Below the pieces are notes generated by a model. That model ran no database searches, had not been told where the DNA came from, and saw nothing but the letters and a program-made list of their open reading frames with translations. From G963692885 sp964657395 (GTDB lineage: Bacteria > Acidobacteriota > Terriglobia > Terriglobales > Acidobacteriaceae): a stretch of 64,000 bases of DNA. A program made the translations under genes and the position numbers. This document shows, one piece after another, positions 16,039 through 24,989 of the stretch (positions are counted from its first letter, which is position 1; each line of letters begins with the position of its first letter). Location of the stretch: assembly GCA_964657395.1 (NCBI GenBank), contig CAZZUX010000002.1:28536-92535 (forward strand). The letters are read 5' to 3'.

Positions 16039-17955
16039 TTATGCGGGTGAAGGGCTGCCTTCCGGGAAGCCTGCTGCACGGCCTGGATCCGGCTTGAGGA
16101 CCTTCGTCGTCTCCGGATCACCACTGCCTGGGCCGTTCGAGTTGTTCATCGGCGGCAGTTCGCGGCCTTCGATGATCATGCGAAGTTCTGCAGCATCGAG
16201 GGTTTCGCGTTCGAGCAGGGCAGCTGCCAGGTTATGCATGATGGTCTGGTTGTGATCGAGGATGCTGTATGCAGACTGGTAACCAGCATCGACCAGGCTG
16301 CGGACTTCTCCATCGATCTGACGAGCAGTCTCTTCCGAGAAGTCGCGATGCTGTGCGATCTCGCGGCCGAGGAAGATCTGCTCTTCCTTCTTGCCGAAGG
16401 TCAGGGGTCCAAGGCGGCTCATGCCATATTCGCAAACCATCTTGCGGCTGAGTTCGGAAGCACGCTCGATGTCGTTGCCGGCACCAGTGGTCATCTGCTT
16501 GAGGAAGATCTCTTCGGCACAGCGGCCGCCCATGAGGATGGCGAGCTGAGTCTCGAGATAGTCCTTGGTGACCGTGTGCTTGTCGTCTGTCGGCAGCTGC
16601 ATGGTGACGCCGAGCGCCATACCGCGTGGGATGATGGTGACCTTGTGCAGCGGGTCAGCATGATCACGCAGGGCAGCGACAAGAGCGTGGCCTGCTTCGT
16701 GATAGGCCGTGACGCGCTTCTCTTCGTCAGACAGCAGCATGGACTTGCGCTCGGCTCCCATGAGCACCTTGTCCTTGGCGGTTTCGAAGTCGAACATGTG
16801 GACCGACTTGCGATTGGCGCGGGCGGCACTGAGGGCTGCTTCGTTGACCATGTTGGCTAAGTCAGCACCGGAGAAGCCGGGCGTTCCACGAGCCAGAACC
16901 TTCAGGTTGACGTCTTCTGCAACGGGCACCTTCTTGGAGTGGACAGCGAGGACTTCTTCGCGTCCACGAACGTCTGGACGGCCAACGACGACGCGGCGGT
17001 CGAAACGGCCGGGGCGCAGAAGGGCGGGGTCAAGAACATCCGGGCGGTTGGTGGCGGCGACGAGGATGACACCGTCGTTCGATTCGAAGCCGTCCATTTC
17101 GACGAGCAACTGGTTCAGCGTCTGCTCACGTTCATCGTGACCACCGCCGAGGCCGGCGCCGCGATGGCGGCCGACTGCGTCGATTTCGTCGATGAAGATG
17201 ATGCATGGCGCATTCTTCTTGCCTTGCTCGAAGAGGTCGCGAACGCGGCTGGCACCGACGCCTACGAACATCTCGACGAAGTCAGAACCGGAGATTGAGA
17301 AAAACGGAACATTCGCCTCGCCGGCAACCGCGCGGGCGAGCAGGGTCTTGCCGGTACCCGGGGGTCCGACGAGCAGGACGCCCTTGGGAATACGACCGCC
17401 GAGCTTCTGGAACTTCTGCGCTTCACGCAGAAACTCGATGATTTCCTTCAGCTCTTCCTTGGCTTCATCCACGCCGGCTACGTCTTTGAACGTAACTTTC
17501 TTCTGCTGCATGGAGAGCAGGCGGGCGCGGCTTTTGCCGAACGACATCGCCTTGTTGCCACCGTTCTGCATCTGGCGGACCATGAAGAACCAGATCGCAA
17601 AGAGGGCGAGCAGCGGCGAGAAATTGATCAGGATCGGCAGCCAGGAATTGCCGTTCGAGTCCTTGAACGTCATCGATACTTTGGCGTCGTTCAGGATTTT
17701 GAACATGTCCGGATAGTTGGTCGGGACGATAGTGTGGAAGACCTCACTCTTGTTGCGGAAGTGACCGCGGACTTCATTGGTATTGGTCACGCTCACATCA
17801 CTGATGAGACCCTGCTGGGCATCGCGCATGAAGTCGGAGAAGGAAATCTCCTGCTCCTTGCCTACGCCAGTGCTCTTTTGAACGATCTGCCAGAGCAGCA
17901 CGAGGCACGCAATGATGAAGACCCAGAAGATGATCGTCTTGACCTTAGAATTCAC
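16039..17955 (-). CDS. ftsH: ATP-dependent zinc metalloprotease FtsH
   Basis: A membrane-anchored AAA+ protease of 638 residues that degrades membrane and short-lived regulatory proteins. Two transmembrane segments (about 7-25 and 105-125) flank a periplasmic domain. Walker A GPPGTGKT is at 197-204, the DEIDAVGRHRG block follows, and the zinc motif HEAGH is at 419-423. The start is GTG with AAGAGG seven bases upstream. The tail beyond about residue 610 is Pro/Gly rich and probably flexible. The promoter is not clear within the 345-base gap upstream. Confidence 0.97.
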   Translation of the reverse strand: MNSKVKTIIFWVFIIACLVLLWQIVQKSTGVGKEQEISFSDFMRDAQQGLISDVSVTNTNEVRGHFRNKSEVFHTIVPTNYPDMFKILNDAKVSMTFKDSNGNSWLPILINFSPLLALFAIWFFMVRQMQNGGNKAMSFGKSRARLLSMQQKKVTFKDVAGVDEAKEELKEIIEFLREAQKFQKLGGRIPKGVLLVGPPGTGKTLLARAVAGEANVPFFSISGSDFVEMFVGVGASRVRDLFEQGKKNAPCIIFIDEIDAVGRHRGAGLGGGHDEREQTLNQLLVEMDGFESNDGVILVAATNRPDVLDPALLRPGRFDRRVVVGRPDVRGREEVLAVHSKKVPVAEDVNLKVLARGTPGFSGADLANMVNEAALSAARANRKSVHMFDFETAKDKVLMGAERKSMLLSDEEKRVTAYHEAGHALVAALRDHADPLHKVTIIPRGMALGVTMQLPTDDKHTVTKDYLETQLAILMGGRCAEEIFLKQMTTGAGNDIERASELSRKMVCEYGMSRLGPLTFGKKEEQIFLGREIAQHRDFSEETARQIDGEVRSLVDAGYQSAYSILDHNQTIMHNLAAALLERETLDAAELRMIIEGRELPPMNNSNGPGSGDPETTKVLKPDPGRAAGFPEGSPSPA

Positions 17956-18300
17956 GAAAAAACCTCTTTTCTGTTACAGCACAGCCAGCTCGCGGATCAG
18001 TGAGCTTTCGGCCTAATACACAGGCTTCTCTCTCGTCTGAATCGGCCTGCCAGCTGTTAGACGTGCCTCGACCGGGAAAAGCGTCGCCGGGGAGGTTTTG
18101 TCTTTCAAGGCACCAGCGGTCCAGGGAAGATGATCCCTGCTGGTAAAACACCTCTCATTCTAACCTGATGAAGAGGCACTCACGGCAGCGAATGCAAGGC
18201 ACATTCGTACTATGGTTCAGAAGGGCACCCGGATTTGACGGCCAATCCTCATTTGGATAGCTCCAAGGTTGTATTTCGCCTCGCAACCAGCTGGAAGCTT
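17956..18300 (-). other. 345-base intergenic region upstream of ftsH
   Basis: I see no gene here. It holds the ftsH ribosome site next to 17956, a weak promoter-like pair on the minus strand (TTCAGA about 18036-18041 and TATTAG at 18013-18018), and a bulged hairpin at 18112-18144. The 68-residue open frame at 17945-18151 lacks coding character and I do not treat it as a gene. Confidence 0.5.
18112..18144 (-). other. Bulged hairpin upstream of ftsH
   Basis: ACCAG and CAGGGA on the left pair with TCCCTG and CTGGT on the right around a 6-base loop, with a 5-base bulge (CGGTC) between the two left arms; 11 bp in total. It may terminate tilS or be part of a structured ftsH leader. No U tract is present. 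Confidence 0.4.
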
Positions 18301-19695
18301 TCAGTCTGCCGCCGGTCGCACTTCCAGCCGGAATGACAGTTCCGGAATGCTGGCAGGATCAAGATCTACGCCTTGCAGCCAAAGAATATGGCTTTGCCAG
18401 GAGACGACGAGACGCCGGTTGCGCTCAGCCTGGGGGATGTGCAGGCGCTCGAAGACGTCTTTGATCGTTTTCGAGGAGCTGGTGTGACGCAGGGTGACGC
18501 GATCGCCGGCCCGGATGTTGCGGATGGAGGCGGAAGGGACCTTCAGAACGGCTCCGTCGAGCGGGGCGGTTTCAAAGACAAGGCCGGATGCGTCCACTCG
18601 AACCATTCCTGGGACAGGCAGTTCGATATCGATCTCTGCCGCGGGTGCTGGCCGGCTTGCACGTTGCAGTTGCAGCTCGCGGGCTGTTTTCTGAGCCGAG
18701 AAGGCAGGTGTGAAGTCGATCCGCTTGAGCTCAGAGGAAGGTGTGGAAAGCTCCATCAATCGCGCGGTCTGGTCGAAATCGAGCATCAGTCCGATTTCGG
18801 ATGCGGCCCAGCGCAGAACACGGCGGCGCACGGCGGCATCGAGAGAGCGCAGTCTTTCCAGTTCAAAAGCGATCGTGCGGTCATCGGGGTGAGTGCTGGA
18901 CGAGCGGCCGCCGCCCCGGACCGGCTTCCCAGGTAGGATGAGCGATTTGCCGGTACGAACGACTTCCCGCTGCCACCATGCCTCCTCGTCGCGAGCGACG
19001 GCGGCGAGCCGGCTTAATTGCACGGCGAATCGGGGGTTGAAGTCCTTCAGGATGGGCAGCAGATGATGGCGCACCCGATTCCGGGTGTGGGCAAGGTCCT
19101 GATTTGTCGCGTCTTCGCACCATGGCTGATCGAGTGCTCGCAGATAGGCTTCCACGTCGGCACGGGTAACCGGGAGCAAAGGGCGCAGGATGCGGCCTGC
19201 ATTCAGGAGGAGGACTGGCGAGATGCCGCCCAGACCTTCCGTCCAGGCGCCACGGATGAGCTTCTGCAGGACTGTTTCTGCCTGATCATCGAGAGTGTGA
19301 GCCGTTGCCACGGCGTCGACGGTCCCCGCCTGGAGCAGCTCGGCAAACTGTTCATAGCGAAGGTGGCGTGCAGCCTCCTCCAGGGTTTCGCGATGGACGG
19401 CAGAACGGGCCGGCGTGTCGACGTGCTGGACGTGGATCGAGAGGCCATGCGACCTGGCCAGGGCTTCGACAAAGGCCTGATCCCGGTCTGCGTCAGCTCC
19501 GCGGATACCGTGGTGGATGTGGATGATTGAGAGAACCAGGCCGGTGGAGGCCTGACGAGTCAATAAGGCGCGCAGCAGGGCAACCGAGTCAGCGCCTCCT
19601 GAAACCGCGACGGCGAGACGCAGGCCGGGATGGAGCATGGACTCGTCGAGGGCGAGGTTGGGATTACGGCCGGAAGAAGGAGCTGGCTTCGGCAT
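18301..19695 (-). CDS. tilS: tRNA(Ile)-lysidine synthase
   Basis: TilS modifies the CAU anticodon of tRNA-Ile2 to lysidine so that it reads AUA. The ATP-binding PP-loop SGGADS is at residues 32-37, with the conserved HIHHGIRG and RHLRYEQFAELL segments and the LIRGAWTEGLGG region downstream. At 464 residues it has the full-length form including a C-terminal domain (about 370-455, RVTLRHTSSSKTIKDVFE). It is followed on the minus strand by the ftsH upstream region. Confidence 0.94.
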   Translation of the reverse strand: MPKPAPSSGRNPNLALDESMLHPGLRLAVAVSGGADSVALLRALLTRQASTGLVLSIIHIHHGIRGADADRDQAFVEALARSHGLSIHVQHVDTPARSAVHRETLEEAARHLRYEQFAELLQAGTVDAVATAHTLDDQAETVLQKLIRGAWTEGLGGISPVLLLNAGRILRPLLPVTRADVEAYLRALDQPWCEDATNQDLAHTRNRVRHHLLPILKDFNPRFAVQLSRLAAVARDEEAWWQREVVRTGKSLILPGKPVRGGGRSSSTHPDDRTIAFELERLRSLDAAVRRRVLRWAASEIGLMLDFDQTARLMELSTPSSELKRIDFTPAFSAQKTARELQLQRASRPAPAAEIDIELPVPGMVRVDASGLVFETAPLDGAVLKVPSASIRNIRAGDRVTLRHTSSSKTIKDVFERLHIPQAERNRRLVVSWQSHILWLQGVDLDPASIPELSFRLEVRPAAD

Positions 19696-19739
19696 AGTGA
19701 CTCGTCGATGGTAGACGAAGCTGAGTCATCACGGGCGTT

Positions 19740-21413
19740 TCAAGGCTGGTAGCCAGGTCCACGCAGGACTTTGCCCGGAAGAGCATTTGTCATTGTGCCC
19801 TCACGGATCACCGGGACGCCGTTGACCAGGACGTAGTTCATGCCGCTGGAGAGCTGGTTCGGCTTGTCATACGTAGCCAGGTCGCGGATGGTCGCAGGAT
19901 CGAAGATGACGATGTCGGCCCACATGCCAGTCTTGAGAACACCGCGGTCAGTCAGGCCGAGCCGTTGTGCAGGCAGCGCAGAGAACTTCCGGATGGCGTC
20001 CGGCAGGGTGAGCAGCTGGTCTTCCCGGACGTACTTCCTCAGGATTCGCGGGAAGGTTCCGTAGGCGCGGGGATGGGGATGATCGCGGCCGAGGATGCCG
20101 TCCGGCGATGTGCCGGAGGAGTCGTTGTCGATGGAAGTCCACGGCTGCTTGAGAGCGAGTGCGACGTCGGGCTCGGACATGCCGGCAACGACCACCTCCA
20201 TGGCCGGATCGGCGATGAGCAAGTCCATGATGCAATCGATCGGGTCTTTACTTTGGGCCCGGGAGATGTCTGCGACGTTCTTCCCGAGCATCGGCTGCAT
20301 GGCCGGTACCGTGGTGGAAGAGAGAGTGATGCCCTCCGGCCCGGCGATCTCCAGCCACTCGTTATCCCAGTTTTTGTCATGCAGCATGGCGTCGCGAATG
20401 CGAGCGCGCTGTGCAGGATCCTTGAGGCGGTTGACCATGGCTGCATCTCCGCCGACGTGCGCCCAGGGCGGCACGAAAGCAGAGAATGTGTTCGACCAGG
20501 CAGTGTAGGCGTAGGTATCGGCGGTGATGTCGAGGCCTTCAGCCCTGGCAGCATTGATGCGTTCGACGATCTGCGGCATGCGGCCCCAGTTCGGCTTGCC
20601 GGCGGCTTTCAGATGCCAGATTTCGACAGGAATTTTCGCTTCGCGGGCAATGCGGAAAGTTTCGTCGAGCGAGTTGGAGATGGCATCGCCCTCAGAACGC
20701 ATGTGAGTGGCGTAGATGCCGCCGGCGCTGGCTGCTGTAGCGGCAAGAGCGATCAGCTCGTCTGTTTTTGCGTAGGGCGCCGGCGAGTATTGCAGCGAGG
20801 TGGACACCCCCATGGCGCCCTGGTGCATGGCGTCAAGAACCAGGGACTGCATCTGTGCGAGTTCCTGTGGATTGGGAGCTCGATCCTCGTTGGCCAGCAC
20901 CACGCGGCGGACGCTCGTTGCGCCCACATAGGTGCCGAGGTTGATGCCCATGCCGCGAGTCTCGATGTGGCGGAAGTACTGGTCGAGGGTGCGCCAGTCC
21001 GGTTGGAGCTGGTAGTGATCGAAGACTGGTTTGTCTTCGGCGAGCATGCGGTCATTGGTGGGTGCGATTGAATTGCCTTCGCCGGTGATTTCGCTGGTGA
21101 TGCCCTGGTAAATCTTGGAGGGTAGACGCGGATCGACCAGGATGGTGAGTTCGGATTGGCCGAGCATGTCGATGAAACCGGGTGCAACAACCTGGTTGTG
21201 GGCGTCGATAGCTTTCTGACCGGGCTCGAGCTTCAAGCGGCCAATGGCTGCTATGTGACCACTCCGAATGGCGATGTCTGCGGTGTACCAGGGTGAACCG
21301 GTCCCGTCGATGATGCGGCCATTTCGGATGACGAGATCGTAGTGTTGCGCGAGTGTGCTGGCTGGGAACGCGAGAACCAGGCAGGCAGCGGCGGCTGTGA
21401 CTTTGCGGAACAT
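19740..21413 (-). CDS. Secreted amidohydrolase of the D-aminoacylase type, atypical metal site
   Basis: A 557-residue protein with a signal peptide (MFRKVTAAAACLVLAFPASTLAQ), so probably periplasmic. It has the amidohydrolase start DLVIRNGRIIDGTGSPW and the end region VLVNGVPVIREG. In the usual family the PGFID motif is followed by a His-x-His metal pair; here residues 79-88 read PGFIDMLGQSE, so both His are absent. Glu112 (ITGEGNS) sits where a Cys is common, and later His residues (THMRSEGD and EIWHLKAAGK) look retained. It may bind a single metal ion. N-acyl-D-amino-acid deacylase is the nearest named activity, but the substrate is unknown. It lies just upstream of tilS. Confidence 0.85.
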   Translation of the reverse strand: MFRKVTAAAACLVLAFPASTLAQHYDLVIRNGRIIDGTGSPWYTADIAIRSGHIAAIGRLKLEPGQKAIDAHNQVVAPGFIDMLGQSELTILVDPRLPSKIYQGITSEITGEGNSIAPTNDRMLAEDKPVFDHYQLQPDWRTLDQYFRHIETRGMGINLGTYVGATSVRRVVLANEDRAPNPQELAQMQSLVLDAMHQGAMGVSTSLQYSPAPYAKTDELIALAATAASAGGIYATHMRSEGDAISNSLDETFRIAREAKIPVEIWHLKAAGKPNWGRMPQIVERINAARAEGLDITADTYAYTAWSNTFSAFVPPWAHVGGDAAMVNRLKDPAQRARIRDAMLHDKNWDNEWLEIAGPEGITLSSTTVPAMQPMLGKNVADISRAQSKDPIDCIMDLLIADPAMEVVVAGMSEPDVALALKQPWTSIDNDSSGTSPDGILGRDHPHPRAYGTFPRILRKYVREDQLLTLPDAIRKFSALPAQRLGLTDRGVLKTGMWADIVIFDPATIRDLATYDKPNQLSSGMNYVLVNGVPVIREGTMTNALPGKVLRGPGYQP

Positions 21414-21522
21414 GCCGCTAGTATGCAGATCGGTTTGAAATTGGCGAAGGAATAAACACGCGGGACCTCATTCCCACGCTGCGCCAAGGAGAACGCGGCG
21501 CTCGTGCGTATTGGAATCCTTG

Positions 21523-21528
21523 TATACT
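21523..21528 (+). promoter_or_regulatory. -10 box before ispD, possible leaderless start
   Basis: TATACT at 21523-21528 is a strong -10 box with no good -35 at 17 bases. Transcription would begin about 21535, only a few bases before the ispD ATG, and there is no Shine-Dalgarno site, which fits a leaderless mRNA. Confidence 0.45.
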
Positions 21529-21537
21529 CCGGCTGTT

Positions 21538-22290
21538 ATGCAGGTTTTTGTCATTCTTCCCGCAGCGGGACTGGGCACGCGTATGAGTCCCGGTCATGCG
21601 ACCTCTACTTCGGCCAAGCAGTTCCTGATGCTGGGCGGCATTCCGATCCTGATCCACAGTCTGCGCGCCTTTGCTGCTATCGGGCAGGTCACTGCTATTT
21701 ACGTAGCTGTGCGGGGACCTGAGGTAAAGCGGGCGCGGGAGTTGATGACCGAGTATGGGCTTGGCACCCGCATCCAGATTGTCGAGGGTGGCGATACCAG
21801 GCAGGAATCCGTGAGTAGAGCGCTGGCCGCGATCCAGGCTGAAGCTGCGGTACCTGCTTCGGGAGAAAGCGACATTGTGCTGGTGCACGATGCGGTGCGT
21901 CCTTTGATCGATGCGGATACTATCGCACGCACGATTGAGGCGGTTGCGAAGCATGGCGCCGCGATTGTTGCGTTGCCGGCAGTCGACACCATCAAGCAGG
22001 TGGAGCGGACTGCCGATGGCGCCATCATCCGGACGACGATACCGCGCGAGTACATTGTGCAGGCACAGACGCCCCAGGGCTTTCGGCTTGACCTGCTGCG
22101 CCGTGCGTTTGCCGAGGCAGAGGCCGACGGCTTTTGTGGAACAGACGAAGCGAGCCTGGTGGAGCGTGCTGGCGGCACTGTCGCCGTGGTTGCCGGATCG
22201 CCAGCGAACATGAAGATTACGCAGCCGGGAGACCTGGAGCTGGCAGAGTTCTATTTAGCGCGGGCGGCTTCAAGATTAGCGACTGCCTAG
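21538..22290 (+). CDS. ispD: 2-C-methyl-D-erythritol 4-phosphate cytidylyltransferase
   Basis: IspD catalyses the third step of the MEP isoprenoid pathway. The nucleotide-binding motif AAGLGTRM is at residues 9-16, with the family blocks LVHDAVRPL and TIPREYIVQAQTPQGF. I start at the ATG at 21538 (250 residues), which matches the usual N terminus; a TTG-initiated extension to 21511 would include the TATACT box. ispF, another gene of the same pathway, follows after 146 bases. Confidence 0.96.
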   Translation: MQVFVILPAAGLGTRMSPGHATSTSAKQFLMLGGIPILIHSLRAFAAIGQVTAIYVAVRGPEVKRARELMTEYGLGTRIQIVEGGDTRQESVSRALAAIQAEAAVPASGESDIVLVHDAVRPLIDADTIARTIEAVAKHGAAIVALPAVDTIKQVERTADGAIIRTTIPREYIVQAQTPQGFRLDLLRRAFAEAEADGFCGTDEASLVERAGGTVAVVAGSPANMKITQPGDLELAEFYLARAASRLATA

Positions 22291-22436
22291 AACGGAGCGC
22301 GGCGCGGATGGGTCGCGACATAGCGGGCCAGCTTTATGGCCAGTCCGGGATGGCCTCCCTAGGTGCTTTGCACCCTCTGCGATAGGCTAGAGGCTGCTTA
22401 ATAGCAACCAGGAAAAGCCCGAACAGGAAAGACACG

Positions 22437-23069
22437 ATGAGCATCAGGATTGGACAGGGCTGGGATTCGCACGCGTTCAAGGCAGGAGTGCCTTTAAAGA
22501 TTGGCGGAGTTGCTATTCAGCATCACGAAGGTCTGGCCGGCCACTCGGATGGTGACGTATTACTGCACGCCATCACGGACGCCCTGCTGGGAGCTGTCGC
22601 TGCGGGAGATATCGGCACCTTTTTCCCGCCGGGCGATGCTCGCTGGAAGGATGCTGACTCGGCGATTTTCCTGAACCTGGCGATTGAGGAGATCCAGAAC
22701 GCCGGATACAAAATCATCAATGTCGATACGACGCTGGTGCTGGCGGCTCCGAAGATTTCGCCGATCGCGGTGGATATCCGGGAGCGCATTGCTGATCTGC
22801 TCGACCTGGAACTGAATGCTGTGAGTGTGAAAGCGAAGACGCCTGAGGGCATGGGCCTGGATCATGTGGCGCAGGCGCACGCGATTGTGTTGATCGAGAA
22901 GATAGAAGAGCCCGGTCATCCGAAGACCATGTCTGCAGTCATCGAGAACCAGAAGCACCTGGAAGATGTGGTCAAAGACCTGGTGAGCCAGGTTCATGGT
23001 GATGAGCCGGGATTGCTGACGCGACGGACCATCAAGATTCCCACGTTCGATACGGACGACATCACTTAG
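22437..23069 (+). CDS. ispF: 2-C-methyl-D-erythritol 2,4-cyclodiphosphate synthase with C-terminal extension
   Basis: IspF makes the cyclic diphosphate in the MEP pathway. The metal-site residues Asp10 and His12 (GWDSHAF) and His44 (GDVLLHAITDALLGA) are present, and the synthase fold ends near residue 156 (AIVLIEKIEE). Typical enzymes stop at about 155-160 residues; here a 54-residue tail follows, with a charged helix-like part (AVIENQKHLEDVVKDLV) and a TRRTIKIPTFDTDD end. The tail has no recognisable domain. The ATG is preceded by AGGAAA. It follows ispD on the same strand. Confidence 0.95.
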   Translation: MSIRIGQGWDSHAFKAGVPLKIGGVAIQHHEGLAGHSDGDVLLHAITDALLGAVAAGDIGTFFPPGDARWKDADSAIFLNLAIEEIQNAGYKIINVDTTLVLAAPKISPIAVDIRERIADLLDLELNAVSVKAKTPEGMGLDHVAQAHAIVLIEKIEEPGHPKTMSAVIENQKHLEDVVKDLVSQVHGDEPGLLTRRTIKIPTFDTDDIT

Positions 23070-23113
23070 CTGCGTTTTTACCAATCAAGTGGAATGCGGG
23101 TGAGGAGAGCGCT

Positions 23114-24943
23114 TTGAAGCTTCTGGTCCTGGCGGTTGCTTTGTTTTTTATGCGCACAGCGGCTGCGCAGGTTCCGGCTGGCGATTGGACGACCCCGTCA
23201 GAGGCTGCGGCCTACAAGACGACGCCCGACTACGCGGAGACCATGAGGTATCTGCGCCGAATCGAATCGGCAGCGCCCGGACAGGTCCGCATTGAAAAGT
23301 TCGGCGAGACAGGTTCCGGTCGGGACCTGGATATCGTGATCGCTTCGAAGGATGGCGTCTTCGATCCAGTGAGGCTGCATGCGCAGAATCGTCCAATTCT
23401 TCTGGTGCAGAATTCCATTCATGCCGGTGAGATGGATGGAAAGGATAGCTGCCTGGCACTGCTGCGGGACATGGTGATCACACACAAAGAGGCGGCGCTG
23501 CTGGATCGCGCCGTGTTTGTGTTTATCCCGATGTACAACGCGGACGGGCACGAGAGACGGAGCCGCTATAACCGCATCAACCAGAATGGCCCGGAGGAGA
23601 TGGGCTGGCGGGGCAATGCGACCAACCTGAATCTGAATCGCGATTACCTGAAGGCACAGACACCGGAGACGCGGGCCTTGATGGCGATGTTTCATCGCTG
23701 GCTGCCGGATTTCTTTGTCGATGATCATGTGACTGACGGCGCCGATTACCAGTACGACGTGACTTACTCCATCGACGATGGGCCCAATGTTTACGGACCG
23801 ATGGCGCGTTGGATTGACGGGACAGTGGTCCCGGATCTGGCACGCCAGGTGGATGCCAGCGGTCATCTAGCATCGACGACTTACATCTCGCTTGTCGATG
23901 ACAGCGATCCAGCCAAAGGGCTGGGCTTCAATGACGATCCGCCGCGATTTTCGACCGGCTACATGATTTTAGAAAACCGGCCGGGCATGCTGGTCGAGAT
24001 GCACATGTTGAAGGATTACAAGACTCGCGTGACCGGCAATTACGAGGTTCTGAAAGCACTTCTTGCTGTGATGAATCGCGATGCGGACACGCTGCTGAAG
24101 CTGAATGCCGAAGCGGACCGGCATGCCGAGCAGCTGGGTGCGCATCCGCTCGGCGATATTGCTTATCCGTTGAGCGTGGGGTGGGATGGTGAATCGACGA
24201 CGCCGTTCCTGTTTCGCGGTTACAAGTCTACGCGGCAGCTGAGTGAAGTCTCCGGTGCGATGTGGATCCAGTATTCGCATGAGCCATGGAATGTGACGCT
24301 TCCCCTGCAGACCGGCTTCAAGGTGACGGCTGCCGTGGTGCCGCCGGCGGCTTACATTGTTCCGAAGGCATGGACGCAGGTGATTGACGTGCTGGCTGCA
24401 CACCAGGTAGTCATGCATCGCACGACGGCGGAGTGGACCGGACCTGTCGAGACTTACAAGTGCAGCGGCATGACGTGGAACGAGCCTCCGTTTGAAGGCA
24501 GGCATCCGCTGTTTGCCGGCGAAGGTGCGGGGGTAAAGGCAGGGCAGTTCGGGCAGTGCACTACAGTCACAGAGACAGCTACGTTTCCCGCAGGTTCAGC
24601 CGTCGTCGAGTTGAACCAGCGTCTGTCGGCTGTGGCGATCGAGTGGCTGGAACCGCTGGGTGCGGACTCGGCCATGCGTTGGGGCTTCTTCGATCCGATC
24701 TTCGAGCAGAAAGAATATGGCGAAGCGTATGTGCTGGAACCATTGGCACGCAAGATGATGGCGGCCGATCCGAAGCTGAAGGCGGAGTTTGAGCACAAGG
24801 TCGAAACGGATGCGCGCTTTGCTGCTAACCCGCAGGCAAGGCTTGAGTTTTTCTATGAGCGTTCGCCATGGATGGGCCCGCAGCGGGTGGGGCTGTATCC
24901 AGTGGGACGCTTGAACAAGCTGGATGGTCTGCCGCTGGATTGA
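23114..24943 (+). CDS. M14 family zinc carboxypeptidase-like protein
   Basis: A 609-residue exported protein (signal peptide about residues 1-19, ending TAAAQ). The zinc pair is His103 and Glu106 in HAGEMDG, the third His candidate lies in FFVDDHVTDG, and a catalytic Glu candidate is in MLVEMHMLKDYKTRV near residue 300. The C-terminal half after about residue 340 is not part of the classic peptidase fold and may be a family-specific domain. It probably removes C-terminal residues from peptides or cell-wall fragments in the periplasm. The TTG start is supported by GAGGAG six bases upstream. It sits between ispF and gltX on the same strand. Confidence 0.88.
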   Translation: MKLLVLAVALFFMRTAAAQVPAGDWTTPSEAAAYKTTPDYAETMRYLRRIESAAPGQVRIEKFGETGSGRDLDIVIASKDGVFDPVRLHAQNRPILLVQNSIHAGEMDGKDSCLALLRDMVITHKEAALLDRAVFVFIPMYNADGHERRSRYNRINQNGPEEMGWRGNATNLNLNRDYLKAQTPETRALMAMFHRWLPDFFVDDHVTDGADYQYDVTYSIDDGPNVYGPMARWIDGTVVPDLARQVDASGHLASTTYISLVDDSDPAKGLGFNDDPPRFSTGYMILENRPGMLVEMHMLKDYKTRVTGNYEVLKALLAVMNRDADTLLKLNAEADRHAEQLGAHPLGDIAYPLSVGWDGESTTPFLFRGYKSTRQLSEVSGAMWIQYSHEPWNVTLPLQTGFKVTAAVVPPAAYIVPKAWTQVIDVLAAHQVVMHRTTAEWTGPVETYKCSGMTWNEPPFEGRHPLFAGEGAGVKAGQFGQCTTVTETATFPAGSAVVELNQRLSAVAIEWLEPLGADSAMRWGFFDPIFEQKEYGEAYVLEPLARKMMAADPKLKAEFEHKVETDARFAANPQARLEFFYERSPWMGPQRVGLYPVGRLNKLDGLPLD

Positions 24944-24989
24944 TGCGCGGCGGTATTCTGAGTTCTAGACTTTCTGTTGGAGACACGTT

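Noticed and set aside
17945..18151. 68-residue minus-strand frame before ftsH
   Set aside because: Overlaps the ftsH start and has no coding features.
18231..18270. TTGACG-like -35 on the plus strand near the end of tilS
   Set aside because: It points into tilS antisense and its -10 partner is poor.
19965..21071. Long plus-strand frame (368 aa) inside the amidohydrolase
   Set aside because: Shadow of the minus-strand gene; no signal peptide or domain.
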